The position numbers and the translations under genes are program-made. The notes beneath the pieces were generated by a model. It was not told the origin of the DNA and did no database searches. It saw only the letters and a list, made by a program, of their open reading frames with translations. From positions 187,253,233-187,317,232 of the forward strand of contig NC_081415.1 of NCBI RefSeq assembly GCF_030272615.1: a stretch of 64,000 bases of DNA, read 5' to 3'. The DNA is from Cryptomeria japonica. Taxonomy: Eukaryota; Streptophyta; Pinopsida; Cupressales; Cupressaceae. Positions 10,890-22,345 of the stretch are shown here, one piece after another; within the stretch, counting starts at the first letter, position 1, and each line of letters opens with the position of its first letter.

Positions 10890-12854
10890 AACTACACACA
10901 CCAACACATCCTTCAAAGTCAACATCAAACGTAACATGTAGATAAACAATAAAGCACACTAGCCAATCATCCCAAAATAATTTTCTAGTGCAAATAACTT
11001 AATATGTATCTTCACATGCCCCAATAAAACCCATAACAACATGTTAACTCAACCTCCAATCAATATCCAGACCAAAAGAGTATGATCCAAATAAGATAAA
11101 CCAACTGAGTCGGCTAGAGACCAATACAATAGATAGAACCAAACAATAAAACAACATAACTTTAGTTGCAGAGAAAACCAACACTTGAATTTTTAACTAT
11201 AGCATTCCATGAGCAATAAGAACATGCCCTCCAAGCCAAAAAACTTGAACTAACACTGCAGAGTGATGCAAAGCACTCTTTGGACTAGTCTTAATAAATA
11301 ACCTCACTATTAACAAACTACAACAATCAACTTCAACATTCAAAGGACTAAGGACCTAAAAATATAATACTACAACATCCACAAAAAATAGGCATTAAAT
11401 CCAAAACTGCAATTCATCATCTTCAAAAGAAAAGGAATGCAAAGAATTCTCCCATTAGGACTTTAAATACTCTTTCTTGTGTATTTCAACTTCCTTTATT
11501 GCCACCTTTTAGAAACACCACATACTCACTCAATATTACAACTAGACATCATAACAACATTTGAACTCTCATTTTCAGATCATACAATACCAATTAATAA
11601 TTAGATCAATGTTAATGACCACAATTGTACTAAGAACACAACTGAGCAACTACAACTTCCTCTTTACCTATGTCATTAATACACACAAGTGTGACATTAA
11701 TGACAACACCATGCAAATTGTAAACTGTACACACCTATAATACTCCTTTAATTAAATAAATATTTATTATTTATTTATTTTATATTTTATAATGTCTTGG
11801 AGGCCCCTGCTTATCGTCTCTCGCAAAGACAAGGTTGCGAAGCGCCCCTTAAGTTGTTGTTCTTTTGAGTTTAAGGAGATTCCAAGTGTGGGACTGATTT
11901 TTCTACCATTGGGCATTGACCTTATGAATAGCCCATTTTTGGTGTGTCTTCTTTTGTAATAAGATCAATGAAAATTTGGGCTTTGAAGATTGTAGGCCAT
12001 ACACTTGTTATCATTAATCACACAACAACCATTATGTCTTCTTTTTTGCAATGTTTTCTTGCCCCAATGATCATCAAAGAATTAGATTTGGTCACATTCA
12101 ATTCCGAAAAAACAAATTTATACTTGGATAGGCATTAGGGAAAAAAAACATCCCCAAAAATGTGTCTCTAAGACTTCTCGTTGCATTTGTGGCACTTTCC
12201 ATCACATCTCTGAGACATCTTGTCACGTGTGTGACACATCTTGTTGTGTTTTCAATATCTATTGTCATGTCTATTTTTATGCAAAAATACATATTTGGAC
12301 ATTATTATTGTGTGTTTAGATCTTAAAAACACATTTGTGACATATATCATCGCATCCCTAGTATCTTTCTATGTATTTCATTAAAGAGATTGACAGAGTT
12401 TCCCAACTAAATCATTAGGATTCCTAGTCAGTCAACCATCAGGTCACCATTTCTACCTTTTCATTTTTAGTGCTTTCAAACCCCAATTCATCCAAAACAC
12501 CAACCTTGCGAGAAGTTAAAAGTTATATTCTTGTCCTCACTATCTTGCATCAAACTTTGATATCACCAAGTGGTCTCTTCCTTAGATCTATCATCTTCAA
12601 GTAGGACACCATTATAGTCTCTTGAGTTAGGATACCTTACCTTGGAATTTGTCATGTTACGAGAAGTCATATCTTGCTTGAGTTATCGATTCATGGATAT
12701 CTATCATAATCCTAATTCTATCATCATTGGAATTTCATTTTAGGACCTTTACAAGGAAAACTCCTGACTTTTGGTCATTATCATATATTTGCCCCATCAT
12801 TACCCCTTGGTCATCTTTCCATTCCCTCAAGTCAAACTTGGATCTTATATGATT
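10890..12854. other. Spacer, no gene seen
   Basis: AT-rich DNA with no coding signature that I can support. At about 12160-12260 there is a degenerate short repeat of the type CATCTCTGAGACATCTTGT, read three or four times; it produces a repetitive chance peptide on the minus strand. The last 200 bp could be the leader of the Ty3 gag that follows. Confidence 0.45.
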
Positions 12855-14120
12855 GAAACTAGTGCCCAAAGACTCAAAAGAGAATCCTAGGAAGCTTAAA
12901 GATCTCAAGACATGGATACTTATGCTTATGATGAATAAGAGTTTTACAACACTAGGAATTTCAAAATCTGTAGTAGTGAGCAAGATTCAGATGATGAGCC
13001 CAACTCAAAATTCAACAAGTTGCTTGAGACAATCTTACGCAAGGATCCACAATTGTATTTCTTAATGATTTCTCAAGATGGTTTCAAGTTACCTCCCGAT
13101 TTTGATGTGTCTCGACTTTTGGAGGTCAACCAATATAGTGTCGATGCTAGTTAAAATAGACATAGAGATACCCAAGTGTTTGAATCACCTTCATGCCTTT
13201 TGCAAAAAACTAGACATCCATATCCAAATGCGTATTTGATGAACTCATGAGCAATATCATACTAGTGACCTTCATAGTTGAAGAACTACCAATACACATA
13301 TTAATGACCAACACTAAGATCGACATCATGATACAAATCAAGGTCAGGTTTGTGTTCATACTTTCAATAAACAACCTCATGTTTCATTAAAGGAGAATCA
13401 ACATGGTCATATCCAAGGTTAATGTCAAGATACCAAATAAGGTCGTGGTCATGGTCCCACTAGACAACCTGATGTTTTGTTTGATGATCAAAACCAAGGT
13501 CATGTTTCTAATACCCATCGTAATCACATTCATGATTCTCACACTCATTCAAGGTTCTTTAATCAATACCAAGGTCATATTCTAGGTGGTTAATATAACA
13601 ATTGCATTCCTCCTCCACCACCTCCAAAAGACCCATATAGTTACATTCCTCCACCCAGTACCCAATATCCTAGTTATTTACCTCCTCTCGCTAGTCATTG
13701 CAACACCTTCATTACACCTCCTAATGATATTTGCAACAACAAGTGAAGGAATTACAACAATAAATGGATATTATGCATACTCTTCTTAAGAACTACACGC
13801 TTCAAAATATTTTTCCTTATCCCTTTGATAGGAATATACCCATACCACCCTTTCCCTCTAATTTTGATGTGCCTAAATTTAACAAGTACAAGGGAAAGGG
13901 TGATCCTAAGAAACATATTAGAGAATTATTCAGTGCTTGTATATAGGTTTCTCATGAAGATTCCTACCTAATTCACCTCTTCCCTCATAGTCTAGGGGGA
14001 CAAGCTATGGAGTGATTTTCACGATTACCTTCTGGGATTAGTTCTTAGGGTGACTTGGCCAAGAATTTCATTCAACACTTCTCCTAAAAAACTAAGTATG
14101 AGGTCTCAATGACAACTTTA
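12855..14120 (+). pseudogene. Ty3/gypsy (Tat/Athila-like) gag relic
   Basis: Decayed capsid gene. An early segment reads SKFNKLLETILRKDPQLYF, then PPDFDVSRLLEV (about 13000-13120). From 13310 to 13600 the product is rich in His, Gln and Asn, with repeated NQGHV-like units. PPPPPPKDPYSYIPPPSTQ follows (about 13605-13670). The capsid block is FDVPKFNKYKGKGDPKKHI (about 13862-13918) followed by HEDSYLIHLFPHSLGGQAM, the start of the Retrotrans_gag domain. Many stops and several frame changes are present. Just after 14110 the sequence jumps to the middle of an integrase core, so zinc knuckle, protease, RT and RNase H have been deleted. Confidence 0.85.
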
Positions 14121-14124
14121 TATA

Positions 14125-14957
14125 CCACCTACTTCTAGTGCAAGACATACACATATATTGACAACTACAGACTATTTTACTAAATGGGTTGAGGCCATTC
14201 TAGTATGAAAGACATCCTCAGAAGGTTGTTTGTAACTTTTTGAAAGAGAACGTCCTGGTTCAATTTGGGGTCCCGCTAAAAATTGTGGCTGACAATGCTA
14301 CTAATTTCTCTTCTGTCGATATTTCTTTATTTTTCTATGATCATGGAATCTCTCTTGCTCACTTTGATTATTATCCTTAGGGAAATGGTCAAGCTGAATC
14401 CAGTAATAAAAACCTCATAAATATCATGAAAAAAATTAGTGAGTGAAAACTTCAAGGATTGGCATAAAAAGTTGTATGAATCCCTTTGGGTTGATCGTAC
14501 ATCGCCAAAGCAAGCTATCGGGATGTCACCATTTGAACTGGTCTATGGTGTAGGCACTCAGGTAGCACTTCCTTTGGAACTGGCAACTACTAAGTTACAA
14601 ACTATCATTGAAGACGCTTATTTTCAGAATTCTTTGGAAAAGCAGATTATGCATTTGATGAGAATTGATGAAGAAAGGGATAAATTAGTGGACCAAGTAA
14701 CAGAGCACCAGATGAGGGTGAAGAGGATATTTGACAAGCAGGCCAAGCCATGAAAATTCATGCTAGGCGATCAAGTACTGCTCTAGGAAAGAAGAAGGGA
14801 ACCCAAAGGGGCACATGCAAAGTTTGAATCGCTCTGGAAAGGACCATTCTTGATTCATGAGGTAAAAGGACCAAATTCATTTAAACTTGCATATCAAGAT
14901 GGTACTGCTCTTCCTCTGACATATAATGGTCAGGATTTGAAGTTATATCAATTGTAA
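14125..14957 (+). pseudogene. Ty3/gypsy (Tat/Athila-like) integrase relic
   Basis: Encodes the catalytic core and C-terminus of an integrase, in several frames. Seen in order: TTDYFTKWVEAI (about 14160), FGVPLKIVADNATNF (second catalytic Asp, about 14265-14305), GNGQAESSNKNLI (third catalytic acid Glu, about 14385-14420), then the open frame 14439-14753 with SPKQAIGMSPFELVYG. The C-terminal part contains MLGDQVLL and FESLWKGPFLIHEV, ending LKLYQL and TAA at 14957. It has at least three stops or frame changes. The sub-lineage is inferred from the FELVYG and KGPFLI wording. Confidence 0.9.
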
Positions 14958-15884
14958 ACAAGTGTCCCTCATGGTTTTGTATATAGTGTTCTGGTTGTTT
15001 GGCAGTTGTGTGTCTTTTCTGTTTTTGTTTCTGTTTGGGTCTTTAAATAAAGTCTGCTTGCAAAACCAGAGATTTTGGAGTTCATTTCTAGTTCCTTCAC
15101 AGTCCTAGTCCCTAGTCAGAGCCAATGTTATCTCCCCTGCAATTTTCCCTTTTGAATGTTCATACTTGCGAGTTGTCTTATTATGCCTTTATTCTCGTCG
15201 GGTCTTTTGTTCTCCTTCATACTTGAACCATTGAACTCTTTCTTAAAAGTTCAATAGGTTCAAAGTTCAAAGAGTGTTTTAGGAAAAAAGAGTCATTTGT
15301 GGTCTTTTTCTTCGTGAGAGCAAGCACACTTTTGTTTTATGTCTTGAGCTTTGAACTCGTGAACCTTAATTGGTTCAAGGTTCAAAATGTCTTTTGTAAG
15401 TTGCGGCAATGTATTGTTGTATAACGAGCGCATGTCTATATGTTTTAAGTTAAGTTTTTGACCTTGAACTTTGAACCAAATCTCAAGTGGTTCAAATGGT
15501 TCAAGGCTTCTGCTTAATAATCATTGTTGATGCTCGTTCTCAGTATTGTTGTGTGCGGCTCATTCATTGTTGTACTTCCTAAATGAACTTGAACCGCTGA
15601 ACTTTTTGTCAAATGGTTCAAGGTTCATGAGTTCATTTCAAAACTAACTCTAAGGCTTTTGATGATAATGAAAGTGGCGCAACAAGAAGGAATATTCCCA
15701 ACATTCAATAGTTTTAAAATTCTAAATATGGAAAGTAATCATGAGTGCACCAACTACTTGTGTGGAGGTGATAGATAATTAATAAGGTGTCATATTTTAG
15801 TCATTTCACTATTACTTCGCACGCATGAGTAAATCATTATGAAGCGTGTGTGGCTTTATAGATATTTTCTCATCTGATCAAAAG
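14958..15884. repeat. Non-coding region with four GGTTCAA hairpins, about 120-bp spacing
   Basis: Follows the integrase stop. An AAATAAAG polyadenylation-like signal lies near 15045. Four inverted repeats built from TTGAACC and GGTTCAA lie at about 15222-15283, 15348-15390, 15458-15510 and 15584-15640. Each pairs a TTGAACYnnTGAAC arm with a GGTTCAAnGGTTCAA-type arm over a short loop. The spacing suggests an old tandem duplication. No coding region is supported here. Confidence 0.65.
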
Positions 15885-18800
15885 GAATGTATGAATTTAT
15901 TTCCATAGTTTGTAAGGGTTGTGACTGTCATACTTGAGCAAATTGGAGGCGTTGAAGGTAAAACCAGCTCTGATTTCCTGAGGAAGTTTCCAGTTTTCAT
16001 GGTGGTAACGGGTAAGTTCAGACGACTCTTCCTAAGCTGTGTTTCTTTAAGTTCTGAAGATTTATCAGTATAGGAAGAAAATCTCTAAATTGTTGGAGTA
16101 GAATTTTGCCTTGTTTTAGAATTTCTTGGTTAGAAGTATAGAAAGGGAGTATGAGGCCAATATTGTTGAAGCTTGGTCGGACCTCATGTCTAGTGAGCAT
16201 ATTATTAGAGCTAAAAGATACTTCCTTGGTTCATGTTGATTTAGGGGATTTCTTAGAAAGAGGCAAGAACCCTCAAACCGGTTCAATGATGGAGAAAATA
16301 GTGAAAAGCGGTCTTGTTGAAGACGCTGCATTTCCGCTTGTCGCACCATGTCCGGATTTGGTGATGGCTTGCATGAATAGGTATGACACAGAGAACAGAT
16401 GCATCAGAACTAGTAATGGTGAGCTTCTAGTCAATATCAACAGAGAAACAATAATGGCGGCAATGGGAATTCCGCACAAGGACGAATACGAAGACTTGAC
16501 AATTGGGAACTCGTATGCCTATTTCTCGAAAAAGAAAAGTACATGAGTGTAATTGCTAGGAATTGGCTCCTAAAAGTTCAGAAAGGAGGGTCATGGCTGC
16601 CAAAGCCCTTGACTAGAGAGAATTTCATCCAGGTGGTGTTATCTAGTGACAGGTATCTCGATTGGTCTCAGGTAATTGTAGAAAGACTTCATGAAGGATT
16701 GAGTAACTTTGTGGGAATGTCAGGTTTTTATATGTCTTCTTATCTTTTCTACATACTAGCTTGTACAAGGGATTGACCCAGTTTTCCTAATGAACCTTGG
16801 GTAGATGGGATGAGGGTGTATAATTATTATCCCCTATTACAGCAGCAGAGACATGTCAAGAAAATTGACAGATGGAATGGGGTCTTCGTGGGAAAACTTG
16901 CTTTTGAGCTCTAGAGGGATGTGAACAGGAGAATGTCTATTGAAGCAATGGAGTTCATAAGCATATATGGTAGTTTCTTTATTCAATTTCCCAGGTTTAC
17001 TTACCTATGGGTAGGTGGTTTTGAGGGTCAACCATTCAAGTTGTCTAGGTATGCCTTCGACAACTATGTACTTATAGAGGTGAGCAAGAAACTAGCTTAC
17101 ATTGATAAAAGATTGGGAACAAAGGGTGAGTCTGGAATTGTATTCCTTGTTGAACTCGGATACTATAGTTGTAAATCTGTATCTAACGCCCTGAACCTGG
17201 AATTAGAATTCAAGAGGATGAACATGTAGTCATATGTGGCAAGGCAAAAGTTTGACAATAGAGGTTATGCCAATGAAAACCTAAATGTAGATAACCATTT
17301 TTTCCATGAGCCTCAGTTGGAGGATTACTAGGAGAATTGCAGTGATGAATATGAGGTAAGGAAAAGACTGTGGTCAAGGTTCACTTTGCAACAAATAATT
17401 ACCATGAAGCTTTCGATTAATATATCTGGAGTATTAGAAGATACAGGGGAAGATGTCCTAGATCCTGAGTTCGACACAGAGGTTCAAGGAAAACCAATTC
17501 TAGAAATTGATTGGAATAAAAAGGAGGATGGCAGTATTCAAGCTAGAACTTTCAATGTTGTGAGAAGAACAGAAAGATGGTCGAGAAACCAAAAGTTTAA
17601 GGAGGGATTTCACCTGTCCTCGCGTGAACTAAGAATTAATTCACACATTGTGACTCAATCTCCCATTTCTTCCACTAATGAAATTGTTAATGTTGCGGGT
17701 GTTTCAAGACCTATTGTTGAGAAAATCCAACCTAGGAGATCAAAGAAGTCACCATGAGGTCTCACAGTTGCTCTGGTAACTCGGTCCAGGAGTAAGAAGA
17801 AGAGTAGGGAGCCCATTTTGAAATAGGTTGTTGTTGACCTAGACCCTAGTGAAGAGATAGAGGAAACAATGGATCCACAGGATCTGGATGAACGTGAGAT
17901 CTGGAAATGGACACGAGCAAGGAAGAGGAAATCTGACAAAACCCCATGAACACCTTGATTATTGTCACTTCACCCGATATGCAAACAACTCCTCCGCCTA
18001 AAGAGCTTGCAAACGCACCACGATGGTTGGAAGTTGTTGTTGGAAAGAAACGTAGTGTAGTTCCGATTACAATCCCTATGGAGGACATGGTCAATAGATG
18101 TTTGGGAAAGGCGTCAAAGCCAAAGAAACTCAAGATGCGGACAATAATTGAAGTAGATGAAGCAACAGGTCATTGGACGGCCGAGATAGCCCAACCAATT
18201 CCAAGGAAAGATGTAGATAAATCTACTGAGGAGGATTTTACAGTTGAAAAGATAGATTTGGGAGTTGCTTCACGTGTTGTGGATGTTAAGCATCTGGAAT
18301 CATCCACAAAAAGGATAATTTCAAGAACATGGAAGGATGAAAAAGACAAAAGGGAATTGAAGCAAGTTGTTACTCAGATGGCTAAGTATATCAATGCCAT
18401 CCATAATCCAAACCCCCAACCTTTGTCATAGATACCAGTATCATTTGATCCCAAATTCCCGGCTAACCAAAAGATGTTGGACCAGGTTCAAAGGAAAAGA
18501 GTAGTTACAAAAATGTTCAATAAATGGTTGGATCTTATAATGCAACAGGGATCAGATTATATCATTAATCTGGTGAAAGTCTATAAAGATGCCAAAACTG
18601 TGAGCAAAGAATTAGAGCTAGAGACGGTGGCTTGGGAGAAAGAAAGGATCAAATGGGTGGCGGTCCCTATGCAAATGAATGATATACAAAAATATGGGGT
18701 GATGAAGTTCTTGGCCGAAAAACCAGTAGAAAATTTGGATGATAATGTATAGTGTGTATCAAGGAAGAATGTGGAATGGTGCAACTCAATCATCAAACAA

Positions 18801-19235
18801 GGTCATGAAGAGTCCACCAAATTGCTCAGAGGATTGACAGAATTGATTGATACAATGCAGAAGGATCTCAAGTGCATTGACATCTAGCTTATGAAAGACG
18901 ATGCCAAGACAATTGAGGTAGCTGTGGATATGACCAAGATTTTTCAAGAAAGAATTCAATTCATTCAAACAACAAAATCTTTGACCATGGACGACTTCTC
19001 AAAGGTGGCCAGAATCGAATCGATGCTCATAGTCTTCTCGAATCATTTGGAGGTACACAAGGAAAAAGTGAAACAAGTGAACATGGATAAGGAGGTGTGG
19101 AAGCAAAGAATTTAGCACATTGGTCTTCCTTATTTTCAGGTCATCTTGAACTTCTCGGCAGCACACTTGGAATGGCATGGCTCTGCGGCAAAGGAGGACA
19201 TATCCATAACCTCTTCTGCCATAGTGGAAGCATAG
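15885..19235 (+). pseudogene. Long accessory reading frame of a retroelement, function unknown
   Basis: I do not recognise this protein family. A protein-like reading can be followed for about 3.3 kb with frame changes near 16230, 16545 and 17945 and about eight stops. The stops are mostly TAG or TGA at sites where CAG, CGA or TGG would be one transition away. The N-terminal part has a compact, globular look (NPQTGSMMEKIVKSGLVED, then LVAPCPDLVMACMNRYD, about 16270-16385). A hydrophobic, aromatic segment follows near 16960-17030 (FIQFPRFTYLWVGGFEGQP). The middle (17560-17930) is basic with RSRSKKKSREP and RARKRKSDK, possibly nuclear-targeting. The C-terminal third (18470-19235) is rich in Lys, Glu and Val with heptad-like spacing, suggesting coiled coil. 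It lies between a Ty3 integrase and a Ty3 protease/RT. It may be an Athila-type post-pol frame or an Ogre-type pre-gag ORF1. Confidence 0.6.
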
Positions 19236-20217
19236 TTAATCTAAAAATGAGGTGTTAGTCTCATAGTGGCTGTTGATTTAGTTTTCTTTTCTATTATAGT
19301 AAACGGTTTCTTTAACTTTGGTTAAAGTAAAGTGTAATTTTTTAATGTAAAAACTATGAGCCTGGAGGCTACTTAAGCTAAAAAGCTTGTCTTTGTAATA
19401 GTTCCAAAAAACTGTGACTTTTCGTGCATCAGATAATATTTTGGTTTTTCTATGAATTGTCTGAAAACAGAATGGCTGATTATCAATAAAGTGCTATGTT
19501 ATGCAGTCTTTGAATCTGTGTGTTTGAAGATTAGTAATCTTTCTTGAGAAAATTGCTATAAGCATGATATCATTCTAAGATCAGTGATCTCTATGTTTTT
19601 CTCAATTCATGGTTATCATTAGTTATTAGAAGACTCATACATATTGATTTGCTTGATCCTTCTTGCCTTGTGAGGCACAAGAGAGTATCGATCAACCTTC
19701 AGTATTGTTGAGCTTCTGCTATGCTTTGAATTTATACAGTGAGCATGTTTATGAATCAGAGTCTGTGAGCTCTCATTAAATTCTTTAAAAAAGATTATTT
19801 GCTCTTAGTTTGGAGGCATTTATTTGTGTTGATGGATGAATGTTGAATCCTTTCAATGCTTTCTAGTAAAAAGTATTAGCATTTCATTTATATAATAAAT
19901 TCATTGCAAATCATACAAGGAGCTGCCCTCTAATGCAGAGGTTGAATTTTAATCAATTCATCCAACTACAATGGTAGTTTGTTTCCTTTATAAAGGGTGA
20001 AACAAAGTTATATTTTTGCTTAAGGAAGATAATTATTAAGATTTCAGGAAAGGGACAAATCTATTTACCAACAATATGAATGCTTAGGATCATAGGTTTA
20101 TTTGTCTTTCATTTCTAATTGTCACTAACATTGCTAACATTTGAACTTGTGTCTTGTGCATCCTTTCTAGTGTGCATCAGTAACAACCTATTAGGGTAAG
20201 GTCACTCTATGAGGTAC
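19236..20217. other. Non-coding spacer between retroelement reading frames
   Basis: Nearly 1 kb with no protein-like reading. A hairpin-like GGTTTCTTTAACTTTGGTTAAAG lies near 19305 and there is a purine-rich segment near 19360. It could include untranslated retroelement sequence or part of an LTR, but no TG...CA pair or primer site could be shown. Confidence 0.4.
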
Positions 20218-21029
20218 CATGCCAAAACTTGCTTCATCCTCTAATCAATATAACTTTATTAAGAAAATTGGAAAGGTACCAACCCATATATCCATTCTTG
20301 GTCTTTTATGTATATCCCCTTCAGATAAGGCTATCCTAGATAAAACATTACAAGAAACTTTTGTACCTACCGACCTAAATGTGGATTAGTTTCAAGCCAT
20401 GGTCGGACACTTATCTTCACCCCATCACCTTACCTTTATTGAACAAGATGATTCATATCCCCAACAACTTCACAATTCACCCCTCCATATTGAAACTTTT
20501 TTCCGTAAGCATCGAATGAAGAGAGTCCTTATAGATGGAGGAGTAGGTCTAAAACTTTGTACCTTGAAAGTAATTCTAGCATTACGATTCTCTAAAGAGG
20601 CTATAGATTCAAAGAAAAAGATAATCAAATCTTGTGATGATGAAAAGTGCAAGCTCATGTCCAAAGGAACAGTTACCTTAACAATCACAGTTGGTCCAAT
20701 GGTAAAAGATGTGGTTTGCCAAGTTTTAGACCTTGATCGAGCACCTATAGCATACTCTTGGATCATCCTTGGATCCATGAGCTATGTGAGTAATTCCTTC
20801 TATGTACCATCAATGTATCAAATTCCCACACAATGACATAGAAGTTATCATTCTTGTTGATGCAAATCCATATCTCTATTGCAAAAACATTCATCCTAAG
20901 CCCAAAGTTACAATGCCTATAAATCAAGAAGCCAGTTCATCTTCATCTTACATCAATCCTACATCATTAAAAGCTTCTACTTCCAAGAAACCTGATATCA
21001 AGGCTAAGGTTGAACATACAAAGGAATAG
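20218..21029 (+). pseudogene. Ty3/gypsy (Tat/Athila-like) gag-protease junction and aspartic protease relic
   Basis: The reading starts about 20218 (YNFIKKIGKVPTHISILGLL, the conserved pre-protease segment of this lineage) with a TAG near 20388. It continues in the open frame 20399-20836. The protease active-site region reads MKRVLIDGGVGLKLCTL (about 20517-20567); the catalytic Asp is in IDGG, where many related elements have DTGS or DGGS. The C-terminal flap-side ILG (SWIILGSMSY) is present. Near 20790 the frame shifts, and the downstream tail is in 20802-21029 (YHQCIKFPHN, then NPYLYCKNI). Retropepsin fold assigned from these motifs. Confidence 0.85.
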
Positions 21030-21052
21030 TAGAATATAGCTTACAACAATCC

Positions 21053-21355
21053 ATGTATCTTAGACAAATTATGGAATCCCCTAAGACTTATGGAAGACCA
21101 CAATCATCAAAATCTATGACAATTGTTACTTTTAAATGGGATCCCATAATTTTTACCAGACATGGAGAAATGGAAGATGAAAAACTTTTTAAAATTCTAT
21201 TTAAGGACCCAAAGGAACAACCAAATCAAGAGAATATTAAGATACCTCTTGAAAATTATGGAAATGACTTCAAAATCCTACAAAAAATGGGATATGATGG
21301 TAAAGGTCTGCTTGGCTTGCGAAATCAAGGAATTGTGGAAACTATCCAACCTTAA
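21053..21355 (+). pseudogene. Retroelement G-patch-like segment between protease and RT
   Basis: Open frame of 100 residues in the Ty3 polyprotein. The C-terminal third (about residues 69-100) reads GNDFKILQKMGYDGKGLLG followed by LRNQGIVETIQP. This matches the glycine-spaced G-patch pattern (hhxxMGYxxGxGLGxxxQGhxxPh). G-patch motifs bind nucleic acid or stimulate RNA helicases, and some retroviruses carry one directly after protease. The N-terminal part has SMTIVTFKWDPIIFTRHGE. It continues after a stop into an acidic linker (about 21480-21660) with WGSDMSSSDYDIEKTF. The assignment is from spacing and signature residues. Confidence 0.72.
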
Positions 21356-22345
21356 TAAGTACCCAAGAAACAAAGGGACAAAGGACTAGGATAGAACCTA
21401 AGTTGAGATTGTGTGCTCCCTCTATTTGGACACTAATTTGATACTATACTTGAAACATATTGTCCATCAAAAGTTTCCAATGAATGGGAATGGGGCTCAG
21501 ATATGTCATCTAGTGACTATGATATTGAGAAAACTTTCAAAGAGTCAAGAGATCCTACTTTTGAAGAAAATTTTCGAGTTGGACAAGCATCAGTCATGCC
21601 AAGAACAAATCAAAATTATTCAACACCCCAAGATGAGGACCTCAAACCCTCTAGGTCTCGAGGCTAAAGGTCTAAACCACGAAAGGTGATAACTCCCAAT
21701 ACGATATCCTTCTAGTAGTGTTGTTTAAACTATCTCCACAATTGAAACTAATGAGGAGAGTACCAGAGATGATCTTGCTGACACCATTGGCATATATGAA
21801 GACTCATGCATCTTTACCCTTACCGCTTTCAACTTTTATCAAATTGACGGCCTTCCGCTTGTTCTCCCTCAACTTATTGAATAGTACCAACAAGAAACTC
21901 CACAACTCAATACATTCCAAAATGACGAGGCTATCATCGATTACCTTGGACTTTGATATGAGCTTCCTATTGGGGACCATAGATAAGGATTCATTTGAAC
22001 TCAACAATATGACTTACTTTGGAGAGGGTGTCAAGCCTTTTAGTTGCAAAAATATAAAAAATAAATAATAAAAGGTCTTCTAGTGAAAACGCATTGTGGT
22101 GCCCTTAGACCATGAAAAGGTAAAAAAAAAAGGATGCATCTAATGGTGAAAACCTCTCTGAGGGACCAGAGGATGGAAGGATTGACACTCTTTCCTTAGC
22201 ATCATACCACAAGAGATCACTTGTGTTTATAGAGGATAAAATGCAAACTAATATTAGGACTGAAGAGGATATACATAATACCTATCTTGCAACATCATTG
22301 ATAGAACAAGAGCATCCCAGTTTTGTCAAATTGTTCAAGGTTCAA
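21356..22345 (+). pseudogene. Ty3/gypsy polyprotein linker and N-terminal RT region, decayed
   Basis: Bridges the G-patch segment and the RT core. Protein-like stretches in changing frames are EWEWGSDMSSSDYDIEKTF (about 21484-21540), RDDLADTIGIYEDSCIF (about 21762-21812) with a following LPLVLPQLIE, and DIHNTYLATSLIEQEHPSF (about 22268-22325). The last is the usual lead-in to FAWSY. The plus-strand frame 21718-22068 and the minus-strand frame 21804-22007 are shadows of this reading. Confidence 0.6.

Noticed and set aside
17655-18133. Two overlapping minus-strand frames of about 95 residues
   Set aside because: Shadows of the accessory reading frame on the plus strand, which shows the better protein-like signal.
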